From positions 183,683 through 247,682 of the forward strand of contig CAZXFW010000005.1 of the NCBI GenBank assembly GCA_964640175.1: a stretch of 64,000 bases of DNA. The letters are read 5' to 3'. The translations under genes and the position numbers were made by a program. Numbering within the stretch: the first letter of the stretch is position 1; each line of letters opens with the position of its first letter. The stretch comes from JACKDX01 sp964640175 (GTDB lineage: Bacteria; Myxococcota_A; Polyangia; Polyangiales; GCA-016699535). Shown piece after piece: positions 23,541 to 32,479 of this stretch. The notes beneath the pieces were generated by a model. The model was not told the origin of the DNA and made no database searches. It saw nothing but the letters and a program-made list of their open reading frames with translations.

Positions 23541-23743
23541 CCTGAGTTTAACCAACCCTCCGGCGTGGGCAGCGCTGATAAGGATGCACTGAGGCGCGTA
23601 GCTGACTACGCACCGGGGCAGCGCCCGACTGCGCATAATCCTACGCATTTCAGCAACATTTTTGTCGGCCAACCGGCCTGCTTCTGTCTGTAATCCGTCA
23701 TAATTACTACACAATTTGTTCATAGATGGTTAATCAATCAAGT
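23541..23743. other. Intergenic region upstream of a sigma-54 promoter
   Basis: 203 bp without a credible gene. It contains a perfect hairpin GCGTAG-CTGA-CTACGC near 23600 and an AT-rich tract (about 23695-23740) directly before the sigma-54 promoter. Enhancer-binding-protein and IHF sites would be expected there. I could not fix individual sites. Confidence 0.4.
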
Positions 23744-23759
23744 TGGCACAAATCATGCA
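23744..23759 (+). promoter_or_regulatory. Sigma-54 (RpoN) promoter, -24/-12
   Basis: TGGCACAAATCATGCA matches the consensus TGGCACRNNNNTTGCW at every fixed position except one T. GG and GC are separated by exactly 10 nt. Transcription would begin about 23770, just before an AGGAGG ribosome site at 23777-23782 and the ATG at 23794. The arrangement fits a real promoter. Confidence 0.8.
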
Positions 23760-23793
23760 TACACATGCAGCCAGTCAGGAGGATTTTTTGGAC

Positions 23794-23988
23794 ATGCACG
23801 CACGCACTTCACGCCACTCAGAGCCCACCCTTTCAAGCCGTACGGTTTCTGAGTCGGATCCTCGCGCGTTACGTATCTTGGCCAAATCCACCTACCGCGA
23901 GCTGCGTTCTGGCGGCTTGTCCCGCTCTGAGATGGTCGGCTTTGCCTCTGAGCTCTTAGAGCTCGTCACTGCTGACATCGAAAACTAA
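23794..23988 (+). CDS. Small protein of 64 residues under a sigma-54 promoter
   Basis: The ATG at 23794 is preceded by a perfect AGGAGG at 11 nt and by the sigma-54 promoter. Longer frames starting at 23743 or 23755 would begin before the expected transcript start. The first 20 residues are Ser/Thr/Arg rich and probably unstructured. The rest (D-P-R-A-L-R-I-L-A-K-S-T-Y-R-E-L-R-S-G-G-L and S-E-M-V-G-F-A-S-E-L-L-E-L-V-T) looks like two amphipathic helices. No signal peptide and no cysteine are present. I recall similar short proteins in deltaproteobacteria but know of no function. It precedes the glycolytic operon by 84 bp, so RpoN-dependent transcripts might run into gapA. Confidence 0.78.
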   Translation: MHARTSRHSEPTLSSRTVSESDPRALRILAKSTYRELRSGGLSRSEMVGFASELLELVTADIEN

Positions 23989-24009
23989 ACTGCAGACTCT
24001 TCCCTAAGT

Positions 24010-24030
24010 ACCTTGATTTCTGTTCAAGGT
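24010..24030 (+). other. Hairpin between the small gene and gapA
   Basis: ACCTTGA and TCAAGGT pair around a 7-nt loop. There is no T-run directly after it, so it is a weak terminator at best. It may partly separate the small gene from the glycolytic operon. Confidence 0.35.
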
Positions 24031-24072
24031 GTCGCTACTAGGCATTAGGTTTTTTATTGAACAGGTGAAGCC

Positions 24073-25086
24073 ATGCCTACAAACATCGCTATTAATGGTT
24101 TTGGTCGAATTGGGCGCTGCGTGTTACGCCAAATTCTTCTCAACAAAACAACGGACCTGCGCGTTGTTGGAATCAACGACCTTGAAAACGCAGAGGTCCT
24201 TGCCCACTTACTGCAGTTCGACTCCATTCACCGCACCTTTCCTCTGCCAGTACGCGCTGAAGGTTCAGCGCTTGTCATCGGCGAGCACAAGATTCCCATC
24301 TTTGCCGAAAAAAATCCCACGGCCTTACCGTGGGGCAAACTGAATGTTGATATTGTGTTGGAATGCACCGGACATTTCCGTAACCGCCAAGGCGCTTCAA
24401 CGCACCTCGAAGCTGGAGCCAAGCGCGTCATTATCAGCGCTCCTGGCGAAAAAGACATCGATGCCACATTTTGCGTAGGCATCAATCATGAAGAATACGA
24501 TCCCGCCAAACATGTCATCGTGTCCAATGCGTCTTGCACCACCAACTGCCTGGCGCCGATTGCCAAAGTCATCAACGATAACTTCAGCATTATCGCTGGC
24601 CATATGGTCACCGTGCACTCCTATACCAACGATCAACGCATCCTGGATTTGGCCCACAAAGACCTTCGTCGGGCTCGTGCAGCAGCGCTTTCCATGATTC
24701 CGTCGAGCACAGGAGCCGCCAAAGCCATTGGGTTGGTGTTGCCCGCACTGAAAGGGAAATTGGACGGCACGGCCATTCGCGTCCCTACAGCCGATGTTTC
24801 ACTGACCTGTTTGACTGCACGCGTGAGCAAAAAAGTCAGCCGTGACGAAGTGAACCAAGCCCTTAAAACTGCTTCAGAGACCTCACTCAAAGGCATTCTC
24901 GGATTTGAAACCCGCCCATTGGTCTCAAGCGACTTCATTGGAGATATACGTTCTTCCATCGTGGATGCAGAGCAGACCCAAGTTGTCGGTGAAGATCTCG
25001 TCGAAGTGCAAAGCTGGTACGACAACGAGTGGGGGTTTTCCGCCCGCATGGTCGACTTGACGCAACACCTTGCAAGCAAAGGTTAG
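24073..25086 (+). CDS. gapA: Glyceraldehyde-3-phosphate dehydrogenase
   Basis: NAD-dependent glycolytic enzyme converting glyceraldehyde-3-phosphate to 1,3-bisphosphoglycerate. The Rossmann motif I-N-G-F-G-R-I-G-R is at residues 6-14, the catalytic cysteine lies in S-N-A-S-C-T-T-N, and the C-terminal W-Y-D-N-E-W-G-F-S signature is present. Its 337 residues are normal. A ribosome site AGGTGAAG precedes the ATG. First gene of gapA-pgk-tpiA-secG. pgk starts 3 bp after the stop. Confidence 0.97.
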   Translation: MPTNIAINGFGRIGRCVLRQILLNKTTDLRVVGINDLENAEVLAHLLQFDSIHRTFPLPVRAEGSALVIGEHKIPIFAEKNPTALPWGKLNVDIVLECTGHFRNRQGASTHLEAGAKRVIISAPGEKDIDATFCVGINHEEYDPAKHVIVSNASCTTNCLAPIAKVINDNFSIIAGHMVTVHSYTNDQRILDLAHKDLRRARAAALSMIPSSTGAAKAIGLVLPALKGKLDGTAIRVPTADVSLTCLTARVSKKVSRDEVNQALKTASETSLKGILGFETRPLVSSDFIGDIRSSIVDAEQTQVVGEDLVEVQSWYDNEWGFSARMVDLTQHLASKG

Positions 25087-25089
25087 CCC

Positions 25090-26265
25090 ATGATCAAAAG
25101 TCTCACAGAGTTAACGCTTGAAGGGCGTCGTGTATTTGTCCGCGTTGATTTTAACGTGCCGTTAGACAACGGCGTCATCACCGACAAAAGCCGCATTCTT
25201 GCCACGCTCCCCACGCTCAAGCTGCTGATCGAGCATGGCGCACATCTTGTGTTGGGATCTCACCTCGGACGCCCGAAGGGCAAACCCACTCCAGAATATT
25301 CCATGGAACCTGTGGGCGCATGCTTGGCCGAGCTTTTGGACACGGAAGTACGACTGACAGACGACTGCATTGGCGATGGCGCACGCAAAGTGGTGGCTGA
25401 CCTTCGGGACGGTGACATCGCATTGCTGGAAAACCTGCGTTTTCATCCAGAAGAAGAAGCCAACGACGTGCTCTTTGCCAAGGAGCTACAAAAACTGGCA
25501 GATGTGTACGTCAACGATGCGTTTGGCGCAGCTCATCGCGCGCATGCGTCTGTGGTTGCACTCGCCGAACTCATGCCGGAACGTGGCGCAGGGCTTCTTT
25601 TACAAAAAGAATTGGAGATGTTAAGCATATTGCGGGATCAAGCCAAGCAGCCTTATGTTGCCGTGCTGGGCGGAGCCAAGGTCTCCGATAAAATCGACGT
25701 CATACAATCACTGCTTGAGCGCGTAGACTGCTTGATCATCGGCGGGGCCATGGCCAACACATTCCTTGCTGCCCAAGGCATCGCACTCGGCCAGAGCCTG
25801 GTGGAACAAGACAAACTCGCCATGGCTCGCAGCGTGCTCGATCGGGCCAAGCGCCGAGAAGTCACCGTGGTATTGCCCACCGACCTCGTGGTCGCCAAAG
25901 ATACCAAACAATCTCACGGCCACGTTGTGGCGGTAAACGAAGTGCCCGAAACTGAAATGGCGCTTGATATTGGCCCGCAAACCGTCAAAGCGTTTCATGA
26001 AGCGCTTCTGAATGCGCAAACAGTGTTCTGGAACGGACCGATGGGCCTATTTGAAAACCCCGCGTTCGCAGAAGGAACCCTGGGCGTCGCGCACGCTGTC
26101 GCCGAATGTCCCGGAATAAGCGTCGTGGGCGGAGGAGATAGCGTGGCAGCCGTGCATCAAACTGGATTAGCCGACGCGTTTAGTCACCTTTCCACCGGCG
26201 GTGGTGCGTCGTTGGAGTTTTTGGAAGGCAAGATTCTGCCTGGTGTTGAGGCGCTCAACGTATGA
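25090..26265 (+). CDS. pgk: Phosphoglycerate kinase
   Basis: Transfers phosphate from 1,3-bisphosphoglycerate to ADP. Seen: R-V-F-V-R-V-D-F-N-V-P-L-D near the N-terminus, S-H-L-G-R-P-K-G, V-N-D-A-F-G-A-A-H-R-A-H, G-G-A-K-V-S-D-K, and the nucleotide-binding G-G-G-D-S-V-A-A-V with a glycine-rich T-G-G-G-A-S at the end. Length 391 is typical. Its last 4 nt overlap the tpiA start (ATGA), so translation is coupled. Confidence 0.97.
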   Translation: MIKSLTELTLEGRRVFVRVDFNVPLDNGVITDKSRILATLPTLKLLIEHGAHLVLGSHLGRPKGKPTPEYSMEPVGACLAELLDTEVRLTDDCIGDGARKVVADLRDGDIALLENLRFHPEEEANDVLFAKELQKLADVYVNDAFGAAHRAHASVVALAELMPERGAGLLLQKELEMLSILRDQAKQPYVAVLGGAKVSDKIDVIQSLLERVDCLIIGGAMANTFLAAQGIALGQSLVEQDKLAMARSVLDRAKRREVTVVLPTDLVVAKDTKQSHGHVVAVNEVPETEMALDIGPQTVKAFHEALLNAQTVFWNGPMGLFENPAFAEGTLGVAHAVAECPGISVVGGGDSVAAVHQTGLADAFSHLSTGGGASLEFLEGKILPGVEALNV

Positions 26266-27056
26266 GCAAGGCCTCTAGCACTCGCGTCCCGCTTATCGCA
26301 GGCAACTGGAAGCTACACAACACGTTAGCAGACACACACACGTTATGCGATACACTTCTCGGACGCGTGGCAAACGACGCGACGCTCAACGTGGACGTCA
26401 TGGTGGCTCCCCCGTTTACGGCCCTACACACCGCACGTGATGTTTTGAAAGGCAGCCGCGTGGCCTTGGGAGCTCAGGATTGCTTCTATGAAGACAAAGG
26501 TGCCTTCACTGGAGAAATCAGTGCACCCTTGCTTAAGGACCTGAACTGTTCACATTGCCTTGTGGGGCATTCTGAACGCAGGCAATGGTTTTACGACGAT
26601 GACAAAACCATACGCCGCAAGTTCTGGGCATTGCGTCAGCATGGGCTGATTCCCGTACTGTGTGTGGGCGAAACGCTTGAGCAGCGTCAGAAAAACCAAG
26701 CAAAGCAAGTCGTCCTTTCACAACTGGACGCTGTCTTCAAAGACGCAGTTCAACTTAACGGCGATGACTTTGTAGTCGCCTACGAACCCGTCTGGGCGAT
26801 TGGAACGGGTCAGACCGCCACTCCGGCAGATGCCCAGGCCATGCATTTGGCCATCCGTGTCCATTTGGGGCATGTGCTGGGAGAAACCGAAACACTTCGC
26901 GTCCGTGTGCTTTACGGAGGCAGTGTCAAACCCGACAATGCGTATGCCTTAGCGATGGAGCCGGACATCGACGGAGCGTTGGTGGGAGGCGCTTCCTTAA
27001 ATGCTGAGGATTTTCTGGCAATTATCCAAGCCACCCAGCAAGCCCAAAGGCCCTAA
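26262..27056 (+). CDS. tpiA: Triosephosphate isomerase
   Basis: TIM-barrel enzyme interconverting dihydroxyacetone phosphate and glyceraldehyde-3-phosphate. The active-site set is complete: Lys in G-N-W-K-L-H, His in V-G-H-S-E-R-R, Glu in A-Y-E-P-V-W-A-I-G, and phosphate-binding G-G-S-V-K and L-V-G-G-A-S-L. At 264 residues it is slightly longer than usual. Coupled to pgk by a 4-nt overlap. secG follows after 58 bp. Confidence 0.97.
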   Translation: MSKASSTRVPLIAGNWKLHNTLADTHTLCDTLLGRVANDATLNVDVMVAPPFTALHTARDVLKGSRVALGAQDCFYEDKGAFTGEISAPLLKDLNCSHCLVGHSERRQWFYDDDKTIRRKFWALRQHGLIPVLCVGETLEQRQKNQAKQVVLSQLDAVFKDAVQLNGDDFVVAYEPVWAIGTGQTATPADAQAMHLAIRVHLGHVLGETETLRVRVLYGGSVKPDNAYALAMEPDIDGALVGGASLNAEDFLAIIQATQQAQRP

Positions 27057-27114
27057 CTCTGACTACTTGCGATTTGTTTGATTTCATGGAACTTTAAGCC
27101 CTTCGAAAGATCGT

Positions 27115-27570
27115 ATGTTTACTACTCTTGCTGTTTTTTATGTGTGTGTGTGCATATTCTTAATCCTTGTCGTGCTGCTGCAGGCGGGTAAAGGTGGCGG
27201 CATGGGTGCGGCGTTTGGAGGCACCACGCAGACGGTATTTGGCGGAGCGGGAGCGGGAGATTTTCTAACGCGACTTACGGCAATTTCCGCTGCGTTGTTT
27301 ATGATTCTTTCGGCGACGTTATCCTATATGTCCTCAGGCAGAGGTGAATCCGCTTTGGAAAAAGCTGCCAAAGCCACGCAGGTTACCCCGAAAAAAACTG
27401 CTCCCGCAAAAGCAGCGGATACCCAAAAAGCGGGCGCTAAAGCCACCCAACCACAAGCGGCCCCTGCCCCGATGAGCGTCCCGGAAAATGAAGGCACCAA
27501 AGCAGGCACCAAGCCCGAGCTTCCCGACGCAAAGCGTGCTATGCCCGCTGAGACACCTGCTACGAAATAG
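27115..27570 (+). CDS. secG: Preprotein translocase subunit SecG with Ala/Lys/Pro-rich tail
   Basis: Inner-membrane subunit of SecYEG. Two membrane helices (about 3-22 and 55-75) flank the conserved Q-A-G-K-G-G-G-M-G-A-A-F-G-G loop. After residue 80 a long tail rich in Ala, Lys, Thr and Pro follows, about 70 residues that are absent from the short SecG proteins and probably disordered. The tpiA-secG neighbourhood is common in bacteria. A hydrophobic lipoprotein gene follows after 26 bp. Confidence 0.93.
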   Translation: MFTTLAVFYVCVCIFLILVVLLQAGKGGGMGAAFGGTTQTVFGGAGAGDFLTRLTAISAALFMILSATLSYMSSGRGESALEKAAKATQVTPKKTAPAKAADTQKAGAKATQPQAAPAPMSVPENEGTKAGTKPELPDAKRAMPAETPATK

Positions 27571-27596
27571 CCCCCCACAAACAAAGGAGTGCTGCT

Positions 27597-28751
27597 ATGC
27601 GCGCATTGGGTCTGTTTAGGTCATACCAAGCTGTGTGTGTTGTCTTGGCTGTAGGCTGTAGTACAGCGTCAGAAAGCCCTCCGGCAAAAACCACGACGTC
27701 GTCATCCGCCGCTTCGTCCCTCGAAAGCGCAGGGGATTTTAGCAACGGCGTGTCGCCCACGTCGATGGCTTCGCGTCACCTAAGCCCCAAGACCACGTTT
27801 GGAGTGCTTGTGGATCAAATCGCCGCACTCGATTCACAAGGCCTGGGACACTCGGACGATCAATGTGTTCTTCAAGCTCCCAAGGATTCAGACACATGGC
27901 ATTTGAGCGCCGACCTTGCGGTTGCCGTACATCCCTTGCCCCAAGTTCCCTCAGATCTGGACGATCAACTCAATAACCGCGAGGCTTCGAGTGTGCTCAC
28001 ACGCTGGGGGCATGTCGGAGCGGGGGCACGTGGCCTCATGCTGGCCGCACTGACAGCTTCGCCTCCTTCGGCCCGCCAGCAAGTCTTGATCCTTGTAATT
28101 ACGGATCGCGGCGTGTACGGACGCAGCAGCAACGTGGCCGTGCCGCTTGGCTGGAATGGAGCGCTTGCGCCCAAAGACGCTATCACGTTACTCCAGAAGA
28201 AGCGCACCCAGCTTGCAAGTGCGGTAGACGGGATTTACCTCACTGCAGAACGCGATATTCCTCTTCAACACCTCAAAGTGGTGTTAGGCGACCTATCTCC
28301 CCTACAAATACCTGTTGCCTTAGCGACAAGCCTCGCCAAAGGCACGCGCCAGCCCCCGACGCAGCGCCAGGCTTCTTCCGAGCTGCTTTGTCCCAATGGG
28401 TTAACTCCATTGCCCAAAGGCACAGCATTTGGCACGCTTGAACCCGCCCAGCTTCAAGACGTCACCATGCGATTGAAGCAACGAGCGGCGGTATGTATGG
28501 AGCACGCCTCAGGCACAAGTGCCGAAGGCGAACTCCTAAAAATCGTCAGCCGCCTCAACCCACAGGGAAACGTGGTGCAAACGTGCTTCGTGGCAGATGA
28601 GCTTAGCGACGTTGGGCTTCGACGCTGCGTTGAAAAGGTGCTGCTGGATCTCAGTTTTCCCGCACCCAATCCACCAGGCTATGTCGACATTCGCATTCCG
28701 CTACGTTTTGTCTACTTACCAGCGACCGCACAAAAACCTTTGTGTCAGTAA
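27597..28751 (+). CDS. Lipoprotein with AgmX/PglI-like C-terminal domain
   Basis: 384-residue exported lipoprotein with lipobox L-A-V-G-C (Cys21) and a perfect AAAGGAG ribosome site. A Ser/Thr/Ala-rich linker (22-70) follows. The central part (70-270) is not recognised. The last 75 residues (I-V-S-R-L-N-P-Q-G-N-V ... L-R-R-C-V-E-K-V-L-L-D-L-S-F-P-A-P) match the pattern of the AgmX/PglI C-terminal domain. In myxobacteria that domain occurs in gliding-motility and TonB-like proteins, with a conserved cysteine and F-P-x-P. It is the last gene of the gapA operon, so it may simply be co-transcribed. A second cysteine pair could form a disulfide. Confidence 0.78.
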   Translation: MRALGLFRSYQAVCVVLAVGCSTASESPPAKTTTSSSAASSLESAGDFSNGVSPTSMASRHLSPKTTFGVLVDQIAALDSQGLGHSDDQCVLQAPKDSDTWHLSADLAVAVHPLPQVPSDLDDQLNNREASSVLTRWGHVGAGARGLMLAALTASPPSARQQVLILVITDRGVYGRSSNVAVPLGWNGALAPKDAITLLQKKRTQLASAVDGIYLTAERDIPLQHLKVVLGDLSPLQIPVALATSLAKGTRQPPTQRQASSELLCPNGLTPLPKGTAFGTLEPAQLQDVTMRLKQRAAVCMEHASGTSAEGELLKIVSRLNPQGNVVQTCFVADELSDVGLRRCVEKVLLDLSFPAPNPPGYVDIRIPLRFVYLPATAQKPLCQ

Positions 28752-28779
28752 ACGGATCACGCGAGTTCAACGTCTTCGC

Positions 28780-30582
28780 TTATTGTAGATTAACAGGTTG
28801 CATCGCAAGCTTGGAAGGCTCATTAAAGTGTAACCGATGAAGCTTGGCGTACACGCCGCGCTTTGCCAAAAGTTCTGGATGTTTGCCTTGCTCAACCACA
28901 TGGCCTTTGTGGAACACGACAATGCGGTCGGCATGTTCTACCGTGGATAGCCGATGAGCAACCACGACTGACGTGCGGCCCTTCATGACCTGTTCAGAAG
29001 CCTCCTGGAGGCGCGCTTCGGTATCGCTATCCATGCTTGCTGTGGCCTCATCAAGCACGACAAGGGGCGCATCACGGTACATCGCGCGAGCAAACGCGAT
29101 GAGCTGCCGTTCTCCCACGCTAAAATTGCTACCCCGCTCGATGACGGACGAAGCGAGATCGATTTTCTCGGAACGGCGAGACAAAAAGCCTACGCTCTTG
29201 AGGGATTGCCACGCGCGATCGGAATCGGGGTGAGGATCTCCGAGCGCGATGTTCTCTAACAGAGTGCCAGAAAAAAGCACAACATCTTGAGGCACATACG
29301 CAATTAAATTGCGAAGAAGTCTAGCTTCGTAACTGCGAACTTCTTGCCCGTTAACCCAAATATGGCCCGATTGGACCTCATAAAATCGAAGCAAGAGCGA
29401 GAGCACCGTGCTCTTGCCGGATCCAGTGGCACCCACCAAGGCCAACTGCTCCCCTTGGTGTACCTGAAAACTCACATCGTTAAGTACAGGATGATTAGGT
29501 CGATACGCAAAGGTCACATGGTCGAAAGCCAGCAACGTATGCTTTTCCAAAGCAGCAAATGAGGATGAAACGCTGGAAATAGCGGGCGCATCGAGTTCCT
29601 GAACATCCAAGATTCCAAACACGCGCTCCGCAGCTGCCATGGACTGTTGAATCACGGTGTATTTGGTCGAAAGGTCTCGCACCGGGACAAAAAACCGTTG
29701 CAGGTATTCGTAGAACGCTGCGACAGTCCCGATGTACGCGGTTGCAGCGCTTTGTTCTCGAAGCCAGCCTGCCCTCACCGCTGCGTACCATAATACGATC
29801 GCCACACAGACTGTGGACGCAGCCTCAACCACAGAATACATCAGCGCATCGTATCGAATGGTCGTATAGCTTGCTTGCCGATAGTCTGTGTTGATTTCTT
29901 CAAATTCGTCTTGGCACATCTGCTGCCGACCGTACGCCTGCACCGTAAATACACCCTGAATTTGTTCTGAAAGATAGGCATTGAGCTCCGCGATTTTACC
30001 TCGAACAATGTGAAACCCTGAGCGCAGATGCCGGCGACACCACTCCACCACAACCGCCAAGGGCGGCAATACGGCAAACGCAAATAAGCTCAGCCTCCAA
30101 TCGAGATACAACATGAACGCCACAATGGCGCTCAACGCAAATCCGTCAGCCACTGCCGTCACTGCACCGGAACCAAAAAACTCACCCAACGCATCAATGT
30201 CATTGGTGACCCGAGTAACAAGTCGACCTATCGGAGTACGGTCATACACACTTAAATGAAGCTTCTGGATGTGACGGTAGACACGAGCACGAAGGGATGC
30301 CATCGCGCGCTGTCCAGCCACTTGCAACAAATAAATCTGAGCAAATTTCCCACAGGCATCCACGGCAATGACGACCAAATACGTAACTGCCACTTCGAAC
30401 AGAATATGAAGATTTTTGTGCAGCATCACACCATCAATGGCGCGTTTGATAAGTAAAGGCTGGTAAAGCATGACAAGGGCCCCAATCGGCATCAATGCCA
30501 TGGCGCCTGCGATAGCCTTCCAATACGGTCTGACCACCTGTAACAACCTTAAAAACAAATGCCAGTCGTTATGGGGACTCAT
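28780..30582 (-). CDS. ABC exporter half-transporter with intact nucleotide site
   Basis: 600-residue type IV ABC exporter subunit. Six membrane helices span about residues 15-330. The ATPase domain has Walker A V-G-A-T-G-S-G-K-S-T, signature F-S-V-G-E-R-Q and Walker B V-V-L-D-E-A-T-A with the catalytic Glu. The S-V-G-x-R-Q-L signature resembles SmdB/MdlB-like partners. Its start overlaps the previous gene by 4 nt, so the two subunits are almost certainly made together as a heterodimer. The substrate is unknown; drug or lipid export is typical of this family. Confidence 0.92.
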   Translation of the reverse strand: MSPHNDWHLFLRLLQVVRPYWKAIAGAMALMPIGALVMLYQPLLIKRAIDGVMLHKNLHILFEVAVTYLVVIAVDACGKFAQIYLLQVAGQRAMASLRARVYRHIQKLHLSVYDRTPIGRLVTRVTNDIDALGEFFGSGAVTAVADGFALSAIVAFMLYLDWRLSLFAFAVLPPLAVVVEWCRRHLRSGFHIVRGKIAELNAYLSEQIQGVFTVQAYGRQQMCQDEFEEINTDYRQASYTTIRYDALMYSVVEAASTVCVAIVLWYAAVRAGWLREQSAATAYIGTVAAFYEYLQRFFVPVRDLSTKYTVIQQSMAAAERVFGILDVQELDAPAISSVSSSFAALEKHTLLAFDHVTFAYRPNHPVLNDVSFQVHQGEQLALVGATGSGKSTVLSLLLRFYEVQSGHIWVNGQEVRSYEARLLRNLIAYVPQDVVLFSGTLLENIALGDPHPDSDRAWQSLKSVGFLSRRSEKIDLASSVIERGSNFSVGERQLIAFARAMYRDAPLVVLDEATASMDSDTEARLQEASEQVMKGRTSVVVAHRLSTVEHADRIVVFHKGHVVEQGKHPELLAKRGVYAKLHRLHFNEPSKLAMQPVNLQ

Positions 30583-32369
30583 GACGCGTTCAAGTCCTGT
30601 TCAGCTCGTTGCAATACGGCTAGCTCTGAATAAAGCCCCGGCTCAGCAATCAACGTCTGATGATCTCCGGACTGTACGATCTGGCCATCATCCATGACAT
30701 AAATACGATCGGCTGTAGAAGCGGCGGAAATGCGATTCGTCACTAACACCAAGGTGCGGGTCTGCGCGACATGTTTGAGCGTGTACAAAATTTGAGACTC
30801 TGTAAGCGCATCCACAGCACTCAGTGGATCATCCAAAATCATCACGGGAGCCTGTTGCAAAAGCGCACGTGCTAATGCAATGCGTTGCTTTTGTCCGCCT
30901 GACAATTGCACACCTCGCTCTCCGACCGTGGTTTTTAGTCCCTCGGGAAAGCCTTGGATATCTCCCGCAAGTGCCACGGCATTCACCGCCTGTTCGATCT
31001 GAAGACGGGCATCCGGCCCATCCATATTATCCAATGAAAATCCTATGTTACGAGCTACAGTGGTAGAGAACAAAAAGGGCTCTTGCGGCGTGTAACCAAT
31101 GCTGTGCCGAACGTGGCGCACGGCAAGCATGGTGACGTCTTTGCCGTCGAGAAAAACGGTGTCCTTTGGCACGGGCAAAAGCCGGGCCAATAGCGCCGCC
31201 AGTGTGCTTTTGCCACTCCCTGTCCTTCCCACAACTGCGACCATGCTTCCGTGGGGTATGTGAATGCTCACATTCTTAAGCGCAGGGTAATCCCCGTAAT
31301 GATAGGTCAATCCTTTTACGCGAATGTCACCTCGCACCGAGGGCAATTCGTCAGAAAACGCTTCCTCTGAAATATCGACTTCACTATCCAAAACCTGACG
31401 AATACGGCCATACGAGGCTTGCCCGCGTTGAAGCACACTCAGCACATAGCCCAACGCGAGCGTTGGCCATACGAGTTGTCCAAGATAGGCATGGAATGCC
31501 ACAAAGGATCCTACGGTAAGCTCCCCTTTCAACACCATTTGCCCACCGACCCAAAGAGCAATCAACGTACCCAACGAACCCACTGCGATTAATGCGGGCC
31601 ACATCAAGCCACGCAGCGTCACTAAACGCGTGTTAGCCTTAAGCGCTTGTGCATTAATAATGTCAAACCTCGCAGCGTCCGTATCCTCCATTGCAAAACT
31701 GCGTATGACTCGAACGGAGGCAAACGACTCTTGCGCACGTTCTGACAACGCACCCAAACAGGCCTGTGTCTCAAGACTACGCGTATAGATGGCCTTCGAA
31801 AACGAACGTGCCAGAAGCGCAAGTATCGGAAAAGGTGCGAGGGATAACACTGTCAAACGCGGCGAGAGCGTCCACATCAATACAATGGCGCCTCCATAAG
31901 CAAACGCGGCGTTAATCGTATGAAGTACGCCAAACCCCGCCATAAAACGCACCTGGCCCACATCGTTCGTCGCGCGAGACATGATCTCGCCTGTGGGCAT
32001 CTTTCGATAGAATCCTGCGCCGAGCCGGTGCAAGTGCACTAAAAGCCGATTGCGCAAGTCCCATTCCAGATCGCGTCCGACATTAAATACCACTACCCTT
32101 GAGCACGTACGAACGATGGCCATGGCTACTGCACAAGCCATCACCGAAAGTGCATAGTGACGCACCCGTGAGAGGTGATTCTGAGCCAGAGCGTCCACCG
32201 CAAAGCGAAGTAACCACGGGACAGCCTTTTCCAGTGCATTCGTGGTTAACAGGGCCAAAACTCCCCATCCCAGAACCACCCGGTAGGGCGTAAGCTCCCG
32301 TCGTAAGACGCCAAGACTGCCTTGATACGCGATACGCTCTTTCTGAGGGGAGGCGCTCTTGCTGTTCAT
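30579..32369 (-). CDS. ABC exporter half-transporter with degenerate Walker B
   Basis: Partner of the 28780-30582 subunit. An N-terminal membrane domain is followed by an ATPase domain with Walker A V-G-R-T-G-S-G-K-S-T and signature L-S-G-G-Q-K-Q-R. The residue after the Walker B aspartate is Asp, not Glu (M-I-L-D-D-P-L-S-A-V-D), as in the SmdA/MdlA side of heterodimeric exporters. Only one of the two ATP sites would be fully active. The start at 32369 is preferred because a GGGGGT purine run lies 9 nt upstream. An ATG at 32387 lacks one. Confidence 0.9.
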   Translation of the reverse strand: MNSKSASPQKERIAYQGSLGVLRRELTPYRVVLGWGVLALLTTNALEKAVPWLLRFAVDALAQNHLSRVRHYALSVMACAVAMAIVRTCSRVVVFNVGRDLEWDLRNRLLVHLHRLGAGFYRKMPTGEIMSRATNDVGQVRFMAGFGVLHTINAAFAYGGAIVLMWTLSPRLTVLSLAPFPILALLARSFSKAIYTRSLETQACLGALSERAQESFASVRVIRSFAMEDTDAARFDIINAQALKANTRLVTLRGLMWPALIAVGSLGTLIALWVGGQMVLKGELTVGSFVAFHAYLGQLVWPTLALGYVLSVLQRGQASYGRIRQVLDSEVDISEEAFSDELPSVRGDIRVKGLTYHYGDYPALKNVSIHIPHGSMVAVVGRTGSGKSTLAALLARLLPVPKDTVFLDGKDVTMLAVRHVRHSIGYTPQEPFLFSTTVARNIGFSLDNMDGPDARLQIEQAVNAVALAGDIQGFPEGLKTTVGERGVQLSGGQKQRIALARALLQQAPVMILDDPLSAVDALTESQILYTLKHVAQTRTLVLVTNRISAASTADRIYVMDDGQIVQSGDHQTLIAEPGLYSELAVLQRAEQDLNAS

Positions 32370-32479
32370 CAATCGCACCCCCACCATGCAACATACGTGA
32401 CCTGAGACGTCTTCTCCTCAAAGAGCGCTTGCCGAATGGTCATAAGCAGCATAGAATTTCTCGAATCGGTTCTTAACCT

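Noticed and set aside
23726..23959. 77-codon plus-strand frame near the sigma-54 promoter
   Set aside because: It starts upstream of the promoter and is in a different frame from the gene with the AGGAGG site.
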